Source of the DNA: an uncultured Lachnospiraceae bacterium
Lineage (GTDB): Bacteria; Bacillota; Clostridia; Lachnospirales; Lachnospiraceae
Direction: 5' to 3'
DNA: 37,360 nt
Assembly: GCA_934418125.1 (NCBI GenBank)
Contig: CAKRWT010000022.1
Span: 1-37,360 of the forward strand
This document shows, in pieces, positions 16,115-23,390 of the stretch. A program made the translations under genes and the position numbers. The first letter of the stretch is position 1. Every line of letters begins with the position of its first letter. Under the pieces are notes generated by a model. It made no database searches. It saw only the letters and a list, made by a program, of their open reading frames with translations, and was not told where the DNA came from.

Positions 16115-16555
16115 ATGATTAACGTAGAAAAATTTTTACCTCATTTCTTTATTAAAAATGACTCTCTATTTAATACTCTTTCCATCTTATCGCTTGCAAT
16201 GCTGATTGATTACATTACTGGAATGCTGGCTGCAAAAAAAGAAAGTATTGAACATCCTGATAATCCCAATTATGGTTGGAGCAGCAAAAAAAGCATTCGG
16301 GGAATTTACAAAAAAGTGGGCTATATTGTCATTGACCTGGTTTCAATTATTACAGATTACTTAATCTATACAATTTCAAATCAACTGGGATTATCCTTTA
16401 ATCATAAGACAGTGTTTGGAATCCTAGTTTCTTTATGGCTTGTTATCAATGAACTTATTTCTATATTAGAAAATTCAGCACGAATGGGTGCACAACTGCC
16501 AAAATTCTTACAAAAAGTTTTAGCTGAACTGAAAAAGGACGTTGAAGATATGTAG
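16115..16555 (+). CDS. TcdE/phage holin family protein
   Basis: A holin of 146 residues from the Phage_holin_4 (TcdE-like) group, small membrane proteins that make holes to release lysins, bacteriocins or large clostridial toxins. Family marks are SLAMLIDYITGMLAAKKES, GWSSKKSIRGIYKKVGYI and the end INELISILENSARMGAQLPK. Three or four hydrophobic segments are visible, with a charged tail (LKKDVEDM). I chose the ATG at 16115, preceded by AGGAG at 16100-16104; an in-frame ATG at 16049 has no ribosome-binding site and would add a hydrophilic/hydrophobic stretch foreign to the family. It is followed 143 nt later by the sigma-factor gene. Confidence 0.88.
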   Translation: MINVEKFLPHFFIKNDSLFNTLSILSLAMLIDYITGMLAAKKESIEHPDNPNYGWSSKKSIRGIYKKVGYIVIDLVSIITDYLIYTISNQLGLSFNHKTVFGILVSLWLVINELISILENSARMGAQLPKFLQKVLAELKKDVEDM

Positions 16556-16650
16556 AAAATAATTTATGAAATTTGTCATTTATTTTCCTATTTTACACAT
16601 CCAATCTAAAAAGTAAATTTGGGCTACTAAAATATTTATTGTCATATTAG

Positions 16651-16678
16651 TTTACATCTTCCTTTTATTTTTCTTTTT
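16651..16678 (+). promoter_or_regulatory. Group 5 sigma-type promoter of the sigma-factor gene
   Basis: TTTACA (16651-16656), 16 nt, then CTTTTT (16673-16678), ahead of the sigma gene. This implies positive autoregulation, as reported for TcdR. Confidence 0.62.
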
Positions 16679-16698
16679 ACTTTTAAAGGAGAAATAAA

Positions 16699-17247
16699 AT
16701 GGAAGATACTCTGGTTACTCTTATTCATAAATACAAATCTGGTGACAAAAATGCCTTTCTTAAAATCCAAAATAAAATGCATCCCCTTCTTGTTAAATAT
16801 GCTATGAAATTATGTTTTGAAGATTTTGAAGACATGTATTCAGAATTAACTCTTGCCTTATTAGAATGCATTAACCAACTCCAATATTATGATAATGAAT
16901 ATCAGATATTGAATTTTATTAAAAAAGCCATTTCTAATAAGTTTCACAACCTTTATAGAATATCTCAAAAATATTCTATAAATACACAATCTGTCGAAAT
17001 AGAAAAAATGGATATACAATCTCATACTATAGAATCTACAGATAACTTTTCCAATGTTATATGGGAGACAACTCTTATAGCCTTTATAGCAAATCTCCCT
17101 GACAACAAGAAAAAGTTTGCTCACTCTATACTTATTGAAGAATTAACAGATTCCGAAATTGCTAAAAAATATCATGTCACAAGACAATACATTCATCGTT
17201 TAAGAAAAAATTTTTATAAAGAACTTTCTGGCAAAATCATATTATAA
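16699..17247 (+). CDS. Sigma-70 family factor, TcdR/UviA/BotR-like (group 5)
   Basis: A protein of 182 residues with only the core sigma regions. A region 2-like segment is at about 10-100 (KYKSGDKNAFLKIQNKMHPL, EDFEDMYSELTLALLECINQ, ILNFIKKAISNKFHNLYRIS). A region 4 helix-turn-helix lies at about 145-178 (LTDSEIAKKYHVTRQYIHRL). The length matches clostridial toxin/bacteriocin sigma factors (about 175-185 residues), and no anti-sigma gene is adjacent. The ribosome-binding site AAAGGAG precedes the start. It sits between the holin and a wall-hydrolase-like gene and has a copy of the shared promoter motif. Its regulon is inferred to be the four plus-strand genes of the island. Confidence 0.82.
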   Translation: MEDTLVTLIHKYKSGDKNAFLKIQNKMHPLLVKYAMKLCFEDFEDMYSELTLALLECINQLQYYDNEYQILNFIKKAISNKFHNLYRISQKYSINTQSVEIEKMDIQSHTIESTDNFSNVIWETTLIAFIANLPDNKKKFAHSILIEELTDSEIAKKYHVTRQYIHRLRKNFYKELSGKIIL

Positions 17248-17257
17248 ACTACTTTTG

Positions 17258-17285
17258 TTTACAAAATTCCACTAATTTTCTTATT
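17258..17285 (+). promoter_or_regulatory. Group 5 sigma-type promoter of the hydrolase gene
   Basis: TTTACA (17258-17263), 16 nt, CTTATT (17280-17285); both hexamers and the spacing are identical to those before the DUF1906 protein gene. Confidence 0.62.
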
Positions 17286-17338
17286 TTATATTAGATTTAT
17301 AAATCACATTATAAAGAAAAGAGGTAAATATAACATTC

Positions 17339-18133
17339 ATGGAACAAATTTCATCTTTTGACATTTCTATTAGTAAGGATACTACCAAGAAAATCGAATC
17401 ATACAACCCATTAGACCCCTACCAGAATGAAATACTTGCAGAAGCTATTCGAACTGCCGTACACATTACGGCACAGTTTGAGACAAGCTATGGTACCGAT
17501 ATCTCCAACGCATACTCATGTGTTGCCGGTAACTTTGATGGTCAGGGTATGTCATTCGGTATTATTCAGTACAACTTTGGTCAGGGAACGTTACAACCCA
17601 TCTTAACTGAAATGATGTCTCAGGCTCCTGACGTTATGGAAGAAATCTTCAATTCAGACTATGCCTTTTTTAAAGAAATCTTAGGTAAAACAAAGAAAGA
17701 AATTGTTCACTGGGCAGACACGATTAGTACAAAAAATAAGACTACTCTTATTTCCCCCTGGAAAGAGTATTTTTCATCACTTGGACGCAATCCAGTATGT
17801 CAGTCTATTCAGCAAAAACATCTGGAAACCTACTGGCACCGTGCTATAGACCCAATTTGTATAAATTATGGACTTAAAACTTGCCGTGGATATGCACTTG
17901 CTTTTGATATTGCTGTTAACCTCTGGGCCTTAGGTAATGATGCCTATAAGCAAATTATGGCACAAGTAACGGATAGTACTACAGAAACAGATTTATTAAA
18001 ACTAATGGCATCCTATGGACCTGCCTCAACACGACCTCGTCGTGAAGCAATCGCTAATGGTTATGGCACTGTTAACGGTACTGTTTTTGACCTCAGTAAA
18101 GATTATGGATTATCTGATATTCCCTTTCGTTAA
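17339..18133 (+). CDS. Chitosanase/lysozyme-like wall hydrolase without signal peptide
   Basis: A protein of 264 residues. The segment ITAQFETSYG (Glu48), followed about 19 residues later by GNFDGQGMSFGIIQYNFGQG (Asp67), has the layout of the GH46 chitosanase/lysozyme-like active site, in which a Glu and a downstream Asp in DGxGxSxG act together. The rest is helical, with VNLWALGNDAYKQIM and a late GPASTRPRREAIANGYG. No signal peptide is present. The likely substrate is a beta-1,4-linked amino-sugar polymer such as peptidoglycan; this is inferred. GAGG lies 14 nt before the ATG, a long spacing, with no better in-frame start. It is the last gene of the sigma/holin module. Confidence 0.68.
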   Translation: MEQISSFDISISKDTTKKIESYNPLDPYQNEILAEAIRTAVHITAQFETSYGTDISNAYSCVAGNFDGQGMSFGIIQYNFGQGTLQPILTEMMSQAPDVMEEIFNSDYAFFKEILGKTKKEIVHWADTISTKNKTTLISPWKEYFSSLGRNPVCQSIQQKHLETYWHRAIDPICINYGLKTCRGYALAFDIAVNLWALGNDAYKQIMAQVTDSTTETDLLKLMASYGPASTRPRREAIANGYGTVNGTVFDLSKDYGLSDIPFR

Positions 18134-18142
18134 CACTTAATT

Positions 18143-18178
18143 CAAAAACTCCACGTTCTAATATACAGAACGTGGAGT
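18143..18178 (-). terminator. Terminator of the hprK-to-crh operon
   Basis: Perfect 12-bp arms ACTCCACGTTCT (18148-18159) and AGAACGTGGAGT (18167-18178) are followed by TTTT only on the minus strand. It lies 80 nt after the crh-like stop. The plus-strand side lacks a T tract and may only weakly end the hydrolase transcript. Confidence 0.72.
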
Positions 18179-18258
18179 CTACACCCTGGAATCTTCTATG
18201 AAATACCAAAAATCGCCACCTTATGATTTCCACTCATTCAGGTGACGACTCTTCTTTC

Positions 18259-18513
18259 TTATTTACCACTCAGAAATTTCTCAATTTCTTCGATTGCTTT
18301 CTCTTCATCAGTACCATCTGCGATTACGGTTACAGCCTCACCGCTGTCGAGTCCCAGACTCATCATTCCCATGATACTCTTTGCATTGACTTTTCTGTCC
18401 TCTGAACTAATGTACACTGTACTGTCAAACTGACTTGCTACCTGAACAAGCATTGCGACTGGTCTTGCCTCTAAGCCTGTCTCCAGTTTAATCTGGATAG
18501 ATTTTTGAATCAT
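18259..18513 (-). CDS. Crh-like HPr family protein (Glu at position 15, Ser46 kept)
   Basis: An HPr-fold protein of 84 residues. The phosphotransfer site normally reads GLHARPA; here it is TGLEARPVAM, so the histidine phosphorylated by enzyme I is replaced by Glu15. The regulatory serine phosphorylated by HPr kinase is kept (NAKSIMGMMSLGL, Ser46). It therefore cannot carry sugar-transport phosphate, but it can act as a co-repressor in carbon catabolite control, as B. subtilis Crh does (Gln15). Synteny agrees: crh also follows whiA in B. subtilis. It lies 18 nt after whiA and is the last gene of the operon. Confidence 0.85.
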   Translation of the reverse strand: MIQKSIQIKLETGLEARPVAMLVQVASQFDSTVYISSEDRKVNAKSIMGMMSLGLDSGEAVTVIADGTDEEKAIEEIEKFLSGK

Positions 18514-18531
18514 AATATTCTCCTCCTTTAA

Positions 18532-19434
18532 CTACGACCTGATTCTATCAGCAATTTCACCCAACCTTCGTAACCTGTGATTTACACCGGACTTACCAAC
18601 CGCAGGATTCAGATATCCTCCCAGCTCCTTTAAGGCTGCATCCGGGTACTCCAATCTCACTTCTGCCATCTGCCGCAGATTCTCAGGCAGATTTTCAAAG
18701 CCATATCGTTCCTTAATCAAAAGAATGTCTTCTATCTGCTTGGATGCTGCATTAACCGTCTTGGATATATTCGCTGTTTCACAATTCACACGTCTGTTGA
18801 TGGAGTTGCGCATTTCCTTTACAATCCGGAGATTCTCCAGATTCATCAGTGAAATGTGTGCTTCCATTACGTTAAGCAAATCAACGATTCCGGCTCCCTC
18901 TTTCAGGTATACCACATCATATTTCTTTCGTTTAATAATCTTAGCTTCTATTTGGAATTCCTGAATAATATGCTGTAGCTGCTGCGCCTGTTCTTTCTTG
19001 TCACAGACAAACTCCATGTGATAGCTCTTCTCAGGGTCACTCATAGAACCTACGCACAGGAAAGCACCTCTTATGTATGCCCTGGCACAACAGGAATTCT
19101 TAATCAGCAGTGCATGCACAGGCACATCAATCGACAGCAGCCTGCCGTCCTTATCTGCCAGATATAATGCCTGCAAAACCTTTAATTCTGCTGTATCATC
19201 AGGAATGAGTCTGTCCTTCCCCTGCACAACTGCTTCTATATTAAATGTTTTTCTTAATAATGTAAAGCATTTTCTCGCAACTGCCTCATTTTCCGTCTCC
19301 AGAATGAGATGTCTGCCATCTGCATTTCTGCGCGCGCAGAAATGAATGATTGCCGCCAGTTCAGCCAGTTGGCAATGCCTTGCCGGACTGATATGTGTTG
19401 CAAGCTCTTCTTTTACCGTTCCCGAAAAAGACAT
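18532..19434 (-). CDS. whiA: DNA-binding protein WhiA
   Basis: A protein of 300 residues. The N-terminal LAGLIDADG-like domain begins MSFSGTVKEELATHI and contains ARRNADGRHLILETENE. The C-terminal helix-turn-helix domain contains LPENLRQMAEVRLEYPDA and ALKELGGYLNPAVGKSGVNH. WhiA controls sporulation septation in Streptomyces and division/chromosome segregation in B. subtilis. It follows rapZ after 2 nt, implying co-translation. In B. subtilis yvcK (glmR) separates the two genes; here it is absent. Confidence 0.95.
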   Translation of the reverse strand: MSFSGTVKEELATHISPARHCQLAELAAIIHFCARRNADGRHLILETENEAVARKCFTLLRKTFNIEAVVQGKDRLIPDDTAELKVLQALYLADKDGRLLSIDVPVHALLIKNSCCARAYIRGAFLCVGSMSDPEKSYHMEFVCDKKEQAQQLQHIIQEFQIEAKIIKRKKYDVVYLKEGAGIVDLLNVMEAHISLMNLENLRIVKEMRNSINRRVNCETANISKTVNAASKQIEDILLIKERYGFENLPENLRQMAEVRLEYPDAALKELGGYLNPAVGKSGVNHRLRRLGEIADRIRS

Positions 19435-19436
19435 TC

Positions 19437-20300
19437 CTACACTCCCTGTTTAATATCTCTATGGTACAATTTGATCCCATAATTGCCATGTTCTTTCATT
19501 CTGGTAAACAGTTCATTTGCCAATGTTACACTTCTGTGCTTTCCACCGGTACAGCCAATACCGATTACCAACTGGTGCTTTCCTTCCTTCACATAATTTG
19601 GAATCAGGAAATCAAGCATGTCCACCAGTTTCTCCAAAAATTCTGTTGCCTCCGGAAAGCTCATGACATAGTCCTGTACTTCTTTGTCATTACCAGTTTT
19701 ATGCTTAAGCTCATCTATATAGAACGGATTGGGCAGAAATCTTACATCAAATACCAAATCTGCATCTGCCGGAATTCCATTCTTGAATCCAAAGGACAGT
19801 ACCGTTACCATAAGGGAATTATATTCTTCATTCCGCACAAAAATATGGTCGATTTCTTCCTTTAATTCCCTGGTCAGCAAATTCGAGGTATCGATGACAT
19901 AATCTGCTTTGTCACGAATTCCTTTCAGAATCTCTCTTTCTTTGTGAACCCCTTCTTCCACTCTTCCTTCCGGGGAAAGGGGATGCATCCTTCTTGTTTC
20001 TTTATACCGTTTCAGGAGTACAGAATCGCTTGCCTCCAGAAACAGAATTTCAAACAGATAACCATTCTCCCGCAGCTTTTCCAGGACACGCTGTGCATCT
20101 CCGAAGGACTGGTCTGTCCGGACATCCAGTCCCAGGGCAACCTTGCTGATTTCACTGTTTGGCATGGCTATCAGTTCTACGAATTTCTCAATTAACTGAA
20201 TGGGGAGATTATCCACACAATAAAATCCCACATCCTCCAACATTTTCATTACGGTTCTCTTTCCGGAACCGCTCATACCTGTTACTACCACAAATCGCAT
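19437..20300 (-). CDS. rapZ: RNase adapter RapZ / YvcJ-type nucleotide-binding protein
   Basis: A protein of 287 residues. Walker A GMSGSGKR is at 8-15, then GFYCVDNLPIQL, LFLEASDSVLLKRYKETRR and the conserved C-terminal GIGCTGGKHRSVTLANELF. Family members bind and hydrolyse ATP/GTP; in E. coli RapZ directs RNase E to the glmZ small RNA to control glucosamine-6-phosphate synthase. The Firmicute YvcJ role is less clear. It lies between murB (39 nt) and whiA (2 nt), which fits a link to wall precursor supply. Confidence 0.94.
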   Translation of the reverse strand: MRFVVVTGMSGSGKRTVMKMLEDVGFYCVDNLPIQLIEKFVELIAMPNSEISKVALGLDVRTDQSFGDAQRVLEKLRENGYLFEILFLEASDSVLLKRYKETRRMHPLSPEGRVEEGVHKEREILKGIRDKADYVIDTSNLLTRELKEEIDHIFVRNEEYNSLMVTVLSFGFKNGIPADADLVFDVRFLPNPFYIDELKHKTGNDKEVQDYVMSFPEATEFLEKLVDMLDFLIPNYVKEGKHQLVIGIGCTGGKHRSVTLANELFTRMKEHGNYGIKLYHRDIKQGV

Positions 20301-20339
20301 GGCTTCTTACCTTTCTCGCATTCCCATTTCTCTTATGTT

Positions 20340-21251
20340 TTAAAAATCGCCCAACAAAATAACTTCCGGCTCCAGGGAAACGTGAAATCTTTTCTTAACA
20401 CGCTCCTGGACTTCCTCTATTACTTCTTTTATATCTGCTGCCGTTGCCTTATTTACATTGACGATAAATCCACAGTGCTTGTCTGACACCTGTGCCCCGC
20501 CAATACGATAGCCTCTCATACCTGCATCCATAATCAGTTTTCCGGCATAATAGCCCTCCGGTCTTTTAAAAGTGCTTCCTGCACTTGGGTACTCTAATGG
20601 CTGCTTGCTTTTTCTTAAGGCCGCAAGCTCTTCCATCCTTGCGCCGATAGCTTCCTTATCTCCCGGCTGTAAACGCAGTACAACCTCTAATACGATATAA
20701 GGTCTGTCCTTTACCACACTGGTACGATAACCAAATTCCATGGCATCATTATCCAACGTAAGAATCTCGCCATTTCGGTCTATAATCCGGACACTTTCTA
20801 CAATCTGCTTCATCTCGCCATCATAGGCACCGGCGTTCATGACAATGGCACCGCCTATACTGCCCGGAATCCCTGCTGCAAATTCCAGTCCCGTCAGTCC
20901 GTGTTCCTTTGCGGTAACTGCCACTTTGGGCAATAAGGCTCCGGCTTTGATGGTCATGCGCTCCCCATCTACCTGAATCTCTTCCATCTGTCTACCGAAT
21001 TTAATAATAATGCCGCGGTATCCTTTATCCCCCACCAGAATATTACTGCCATTTCCCAGCATAAAATAATCTTCTTCTATCTGGTTGAGATAGGAAACCA
21101 GTTTTCGGATTTCTTCTTCAGTCTGTACATAAATCATACAGGCTGCTTCGCCGCCTACCCGGAACGTGGTATGCTTGCTCATCGGCTCATGGAACAATAT
21201 CTGTTCACCTGGTATAAAACTTTCAATATACTCATACATGCTTGTCAACAC
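20340..21251 (-). CDS. murB: UDP-N-acetylmuramate dehydrogenase (MurB, type II)
   Basis: A flavoenzyme of 303 residues which reduces UDP-GlcNAc-enolpyruvate to UDP-MurNAc with NADPH, the second step of peptidoglycan precursor synthesis. FAD-binding marks are TTFRVGGEA, LGNGSNILV and AAGIPGSIGGAIVMNAGAYD. The proton-donating serine lies in PSAGSTFKRP and the late glutamate in LEPEVILLGDF. The start is ambiguous: GTG at 21251 (4 nt after AGGAG), TTG at 21248 (7 nt) or ATG at 21239. I keep the first. It lies between ROK kinase and rapZ. Confidence 0.95.
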   Translation of the reverse strand: MLTSMYEYIESFIPGEQILFHEPMSKHTTFRVGGEAACMIYVQTEEEIRKLVSYLNQIEEDYFMLGNGSNILVGDKGYRGIIIKFGRQMEEIQVDGERMTIKAGALLPKVAVTAKEHGLTGLEFAAGIPGSIGGAIVMNAGAYDGEMKQIVESVRIIDRNGEILTLDNDAMEFGYRTSVVKDRPYIVLEVVLRLQPGDKEAIGARMEELAALRKSKQPLEYPSAGSTFKRPEGYYAGKLIMDAGMRGYRIGGAQVSDKHCGFIVNVNKATAADIKEVIEEVQERVKKRFHVSLEPEVILLGDF

Positions 21252-21333
21252 TTCTCTCCTGACATAGGTATTATTTATTCATACTATTATATTACTTATT
21301 AGATAGAATGTTCCATTTTTGAGATAATATGTA

Positions 21334-21362
21334 AGGCACATGCTATCTGTCAGCACGTGCCT
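21334..21362 (-). terminator. Hairpin between the ROK kinase and murB genes
   Basis: Minus-strand arms AGGCACGTGCT / AGCATGTGCCT pair over 11 bp with one G-U around a 7-nt loop, 21 nt after the ROK stop. The following DNA (TACATATTATCTC) is only partly T-rich, so this is either a weak terminator or an intra-operon processing hairpin. Confidence 0.5.
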
Positions 21363-21382
21363 CATGCTACATCTGTTTTATT

Positions 21383-22321
21383 TTAGTCAAGTACCATTTT
21401 GGCCGCGCCGTAGATACCTGCATCATTTCCCAAGGTAGCCAGTGCAAAAATAGTATTTCTACACGCATGGAATACTGTTTCTTCATAAGATGGTTTCATG
21501 TATTCAAACAATACTTCTCCGGCTTTGGAAACACCGCCACCGATTACGAAAATCTCTGGGTCTACCACACCGGCAACAACACCAAGTCCTTTACCAAGGT
21601 ACTCTCCAAATTTCTTCGCTACCTCTATTGCCAGTTCATCTCCTGCTTTCACTGCATCAAATACGGTCTTCGCAGATACTTCACCATCTCTTAATACACT
21701 AGCCTTATCGCTGGCTTTCAAAGCTCTGTTTGCCAGTCTTGTAATACCGGTTGCCGAAGCATATTCCTCCAGGCATCCATAATTACCACAACCACAGGCT
21801 TCTGTTTCCTTGTCCTCTACATGGATATGACCGATTTCTCCGGCTGCACCTCTGGATCCTGTCATAATCTTTCCATTGACAATGATTCCTCCGCCAACAC
21901 CAGTACCAAGGGTAACGGCTACTACGTTCTGATGTCCCTGTCCGCCGCCTTTCCACATTTCTCCAAGGGCTGCTACATTGGCATCGTTACCGACTTCTAC
22001 TCGCATACCGCCTAACAAACCGGTAAGCTCTTTCTTTAAATCCACTTCTTCCCAGCCCAGGTTTACTGCTTTATGTACGGTTCCTGCTCCGTCAACGGGT
22101 CCCGGAACACCTACGCCTACACCTGCCACATCTTCTTTCGTAAGAGACTTCTCTGTCATCTTCGCCTGAATACTTTCTGCGATATCCGGCAGAATCTTAG
22201 CCCCTCCGTCTCCTTTTCTGGTAGGAATTTCCCACTTGTCAATTACATTTCCCTGAATATCGAACAATCCTAATTTAACGGTGGTTCCACCTATATCCAC
22301 TCCAAATACATGACTTGCCAT
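21383..22321 (-). CDS. ROK family glucokinase
   Basis: A cytosolic sugar kinase of 312 residues, most likely ATP-dependent glucokinase. The phosphate-binding loop is GVDIGGTTVKLG (8-19), and the catalytic Asp113 is in VGNDANVAALGE. The second ATP motif is TLGTGVGGGI, and the sugar/zinc site combines GEIGH (161-165) with CGCGNYGC (176-183). Length and motifs match Firmicute GlcK. It follows hprK after 19 nt, placing a glucose-phosphorylating enzyme in the same transcript as the carbon-control kinase. Confidence 0.93.
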   Translation of the reverse strand: MASHVFGVDIGGTTVKLGLFDIQGNVIDKWEIPTRKGDGGAKILPDIAESIQAKMTEKSLTKEDVAGVGVGVPGPVDGAGTVHKAVNLGWEEVDLKKELTGLLGGMRVEVGNDANVAALGEMWKGGGQGHQNVVAVTLGTGVGGGIIVNGKIMTGSRGAAGEIGHIHVEDKETEACGCGNYGCLEEYASATGITRLANRALKASDKASVLRDGEVSAKTVFDAVKAGDELAIEVAKKFGEYLGKGLGVVAGVVDPEIFVIGGGVSKAGEVLFEYMKPSYEETVFHACRNTIFALATLGNDAGIYGAAKMVLD

Positions 22322-22340
22322 TTCGCTCTATCCTCTCTCT

Positions 22341-23285
22341 TTAATCTTCTTCGTCTTCATCTCTCTTACGGGTAAGGGAATTCTGCACACGTTTGTACAA
22401 TTCCTGTGCTGCATTGTATCCCATCTTCTTCTGACGATGGTTAACGGCTGCCGATTCACAGATAACTGCCAGATTACGGCCCGGTCTGATTGGAATATTA
22501 TGACAGACTACTTTATTGCCAAGGTATTCTGTATACTCTTCTTCCAGTCCCAGACGGTCATATTCTTTATCTTTATCCCAGTCTTCCAGACGAATGACCA
22601 AATCAATATTTTGGGTATCTCTTACACTGGATGCACCGAAAAGTGCCTTCACATCCACGATACCGATACCACGAAGTTCGATAAAATGCTTGGTAATATC
22701 AGGTGCCGAACCAATCAATGTATCTTCACTGACCCGACGAATTTCTACTACATCATCGGTTACCAGACGATGTCCTCTTTTAATCAGTTCCAACGCAGCC
22801 TCCGACTTACCAATACCACTCTCACCGGTAATCAGGACACCCTCACCATATACATCAACCAGTACCCCATGTACGGAAATACAAGGTGCCAGTTTTACAT
22901 TTAACCATCGGATAACCTCAGCCATACAGGCAGAAGTTGCCTTTTTACTCATTAAAAGCGGTATTCCATATTTTATGGCAATCTCCCGGAACAAATCATT
23001 CGGATATAGTTCTCTGCAGAATACAATACCGGGAATCGGATTGTTTAACAGCTTCTCATAGATTTCTCTCTGCCTGTCCTCATCCATCCCATTCATATAG
23101 GAGTATTCTACAAAGCCCACTATCTGTAAACGAGTTGCCTCAAAGTGTTCAAAGTATCCTGCCATCTGTAATGCCGGTCTGTTAATGTCCGGCTGTGTGA
23201 GTTTAATCTTGGAAATATCAATTTCCGGTGTCAGATTTTCCCATTTGAACTTCTCAATGACCTTTGTCAAACTAATACTTGCCAT
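22341..23285 (-). CDS. hprK: HPr kinase/phosphorylase
   Basis: A protein of 314 residues with an N-terminal regulatory domain (1-130) and a C-terminal kinase domain. Walker A GESGIGKS is at 154-161, preceded by the conserved SVHG (His139) and followed by VTDDVVEI (Asp178). The HprK signature IELRGIGIVDVKALFG is at 202-217. It phosphorylates Ser46 of HPr and Crh in response to fructose bisphosphate and ATP, and removes it when phosphate is high. The Crh-like partner is the last gene of the same operon. Transcription starts from the promoter at 23343-23371. Confidence 0.96.
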   Translation of the reverse strand: MASISLTKVIEKFKWENLTPEIDISKIKLTQPDINRPALQMAGYFEHFEATRLQIVGFVEYSYMNGMDEDRQREIYEKLLNNPIPGIVFCRELYPNDLFREIAIKYGIPLLMSKKATSACMAEVIRWLNVKLAPCISVHGVLVDVYGEGVLITGESGIGKSEAALELIKRGHRLVTDDVVEIRRVSEDTLIGSAPDITKHFIELRGIGIVDVKALFGASSVRDTQNIDLVIRLEDWDKDKEYDRLGLEEEYTEYLGNKVVCHNIPIRPGRNLAVICESAAVNHRQKKMGYNAAQELYKRVQNSLTRKRDEDEED

Positions 23286-23342
23286 AACCTTCTCCTTATT
23301 TGATTGATGTCTTTCTCTTTTGGAGCAAATACCTATGGAATT

Positions 23343-23371
23343 ATTGTAGCATATTACTGACCGATTTACAA
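23343..23371 (-). promoter_or_regulatory. SigA-type promoter of the hprK operon
   Basis: Minus-strand TTGTAA (23366-23371) and TACAAT (23343-23348) are 17 nt apart, between uvrC and hprK. A short CACC/GGTG hairpin with TTTTATTG just upstream may weakly end uvrC. Confidence 0.7.
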
Positions 23372-23390
23372 TAAAACCACCTGACTGGTG

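Larger units (their letters stand above)
9112..18180. other. AT-rich accessory island: Agr quorum sensing plus sigma factor/holin/lysin module
   Basis: This stretch lies between core minus-strand genes (lipid kinase and crh-like) and differs from them in visibly higher AT content, AT-rich codon choice and phage/bacteriocin-type content. It begins at the Agr-operon terminator and ends at the hairpin behind the crh-like gene. No integrase, tRNA, or direct repeats marking attachment sites were recognised at its edges, so the mode of entry is unknown. The boundaries are approximate. Confidence 0.6.

Noticed and set aside
22890..22896. Further TTTACA words in coding sequence (for example in hprK, murB and lipid kinase genes)
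   Set aside because: TTTACA is expected several times per strand by chance in this window; these lie inside genes and lack the CTTWTT-like -10 at 16-17 nt.
22437..22904. Long opposite-strand ORFs over hprK, FtsH, UvrC and clostripain genes
   Set aside because: They have no ribosome-binding sites and no recognisable domains, and they mirror strongly supported genes on the other strand.
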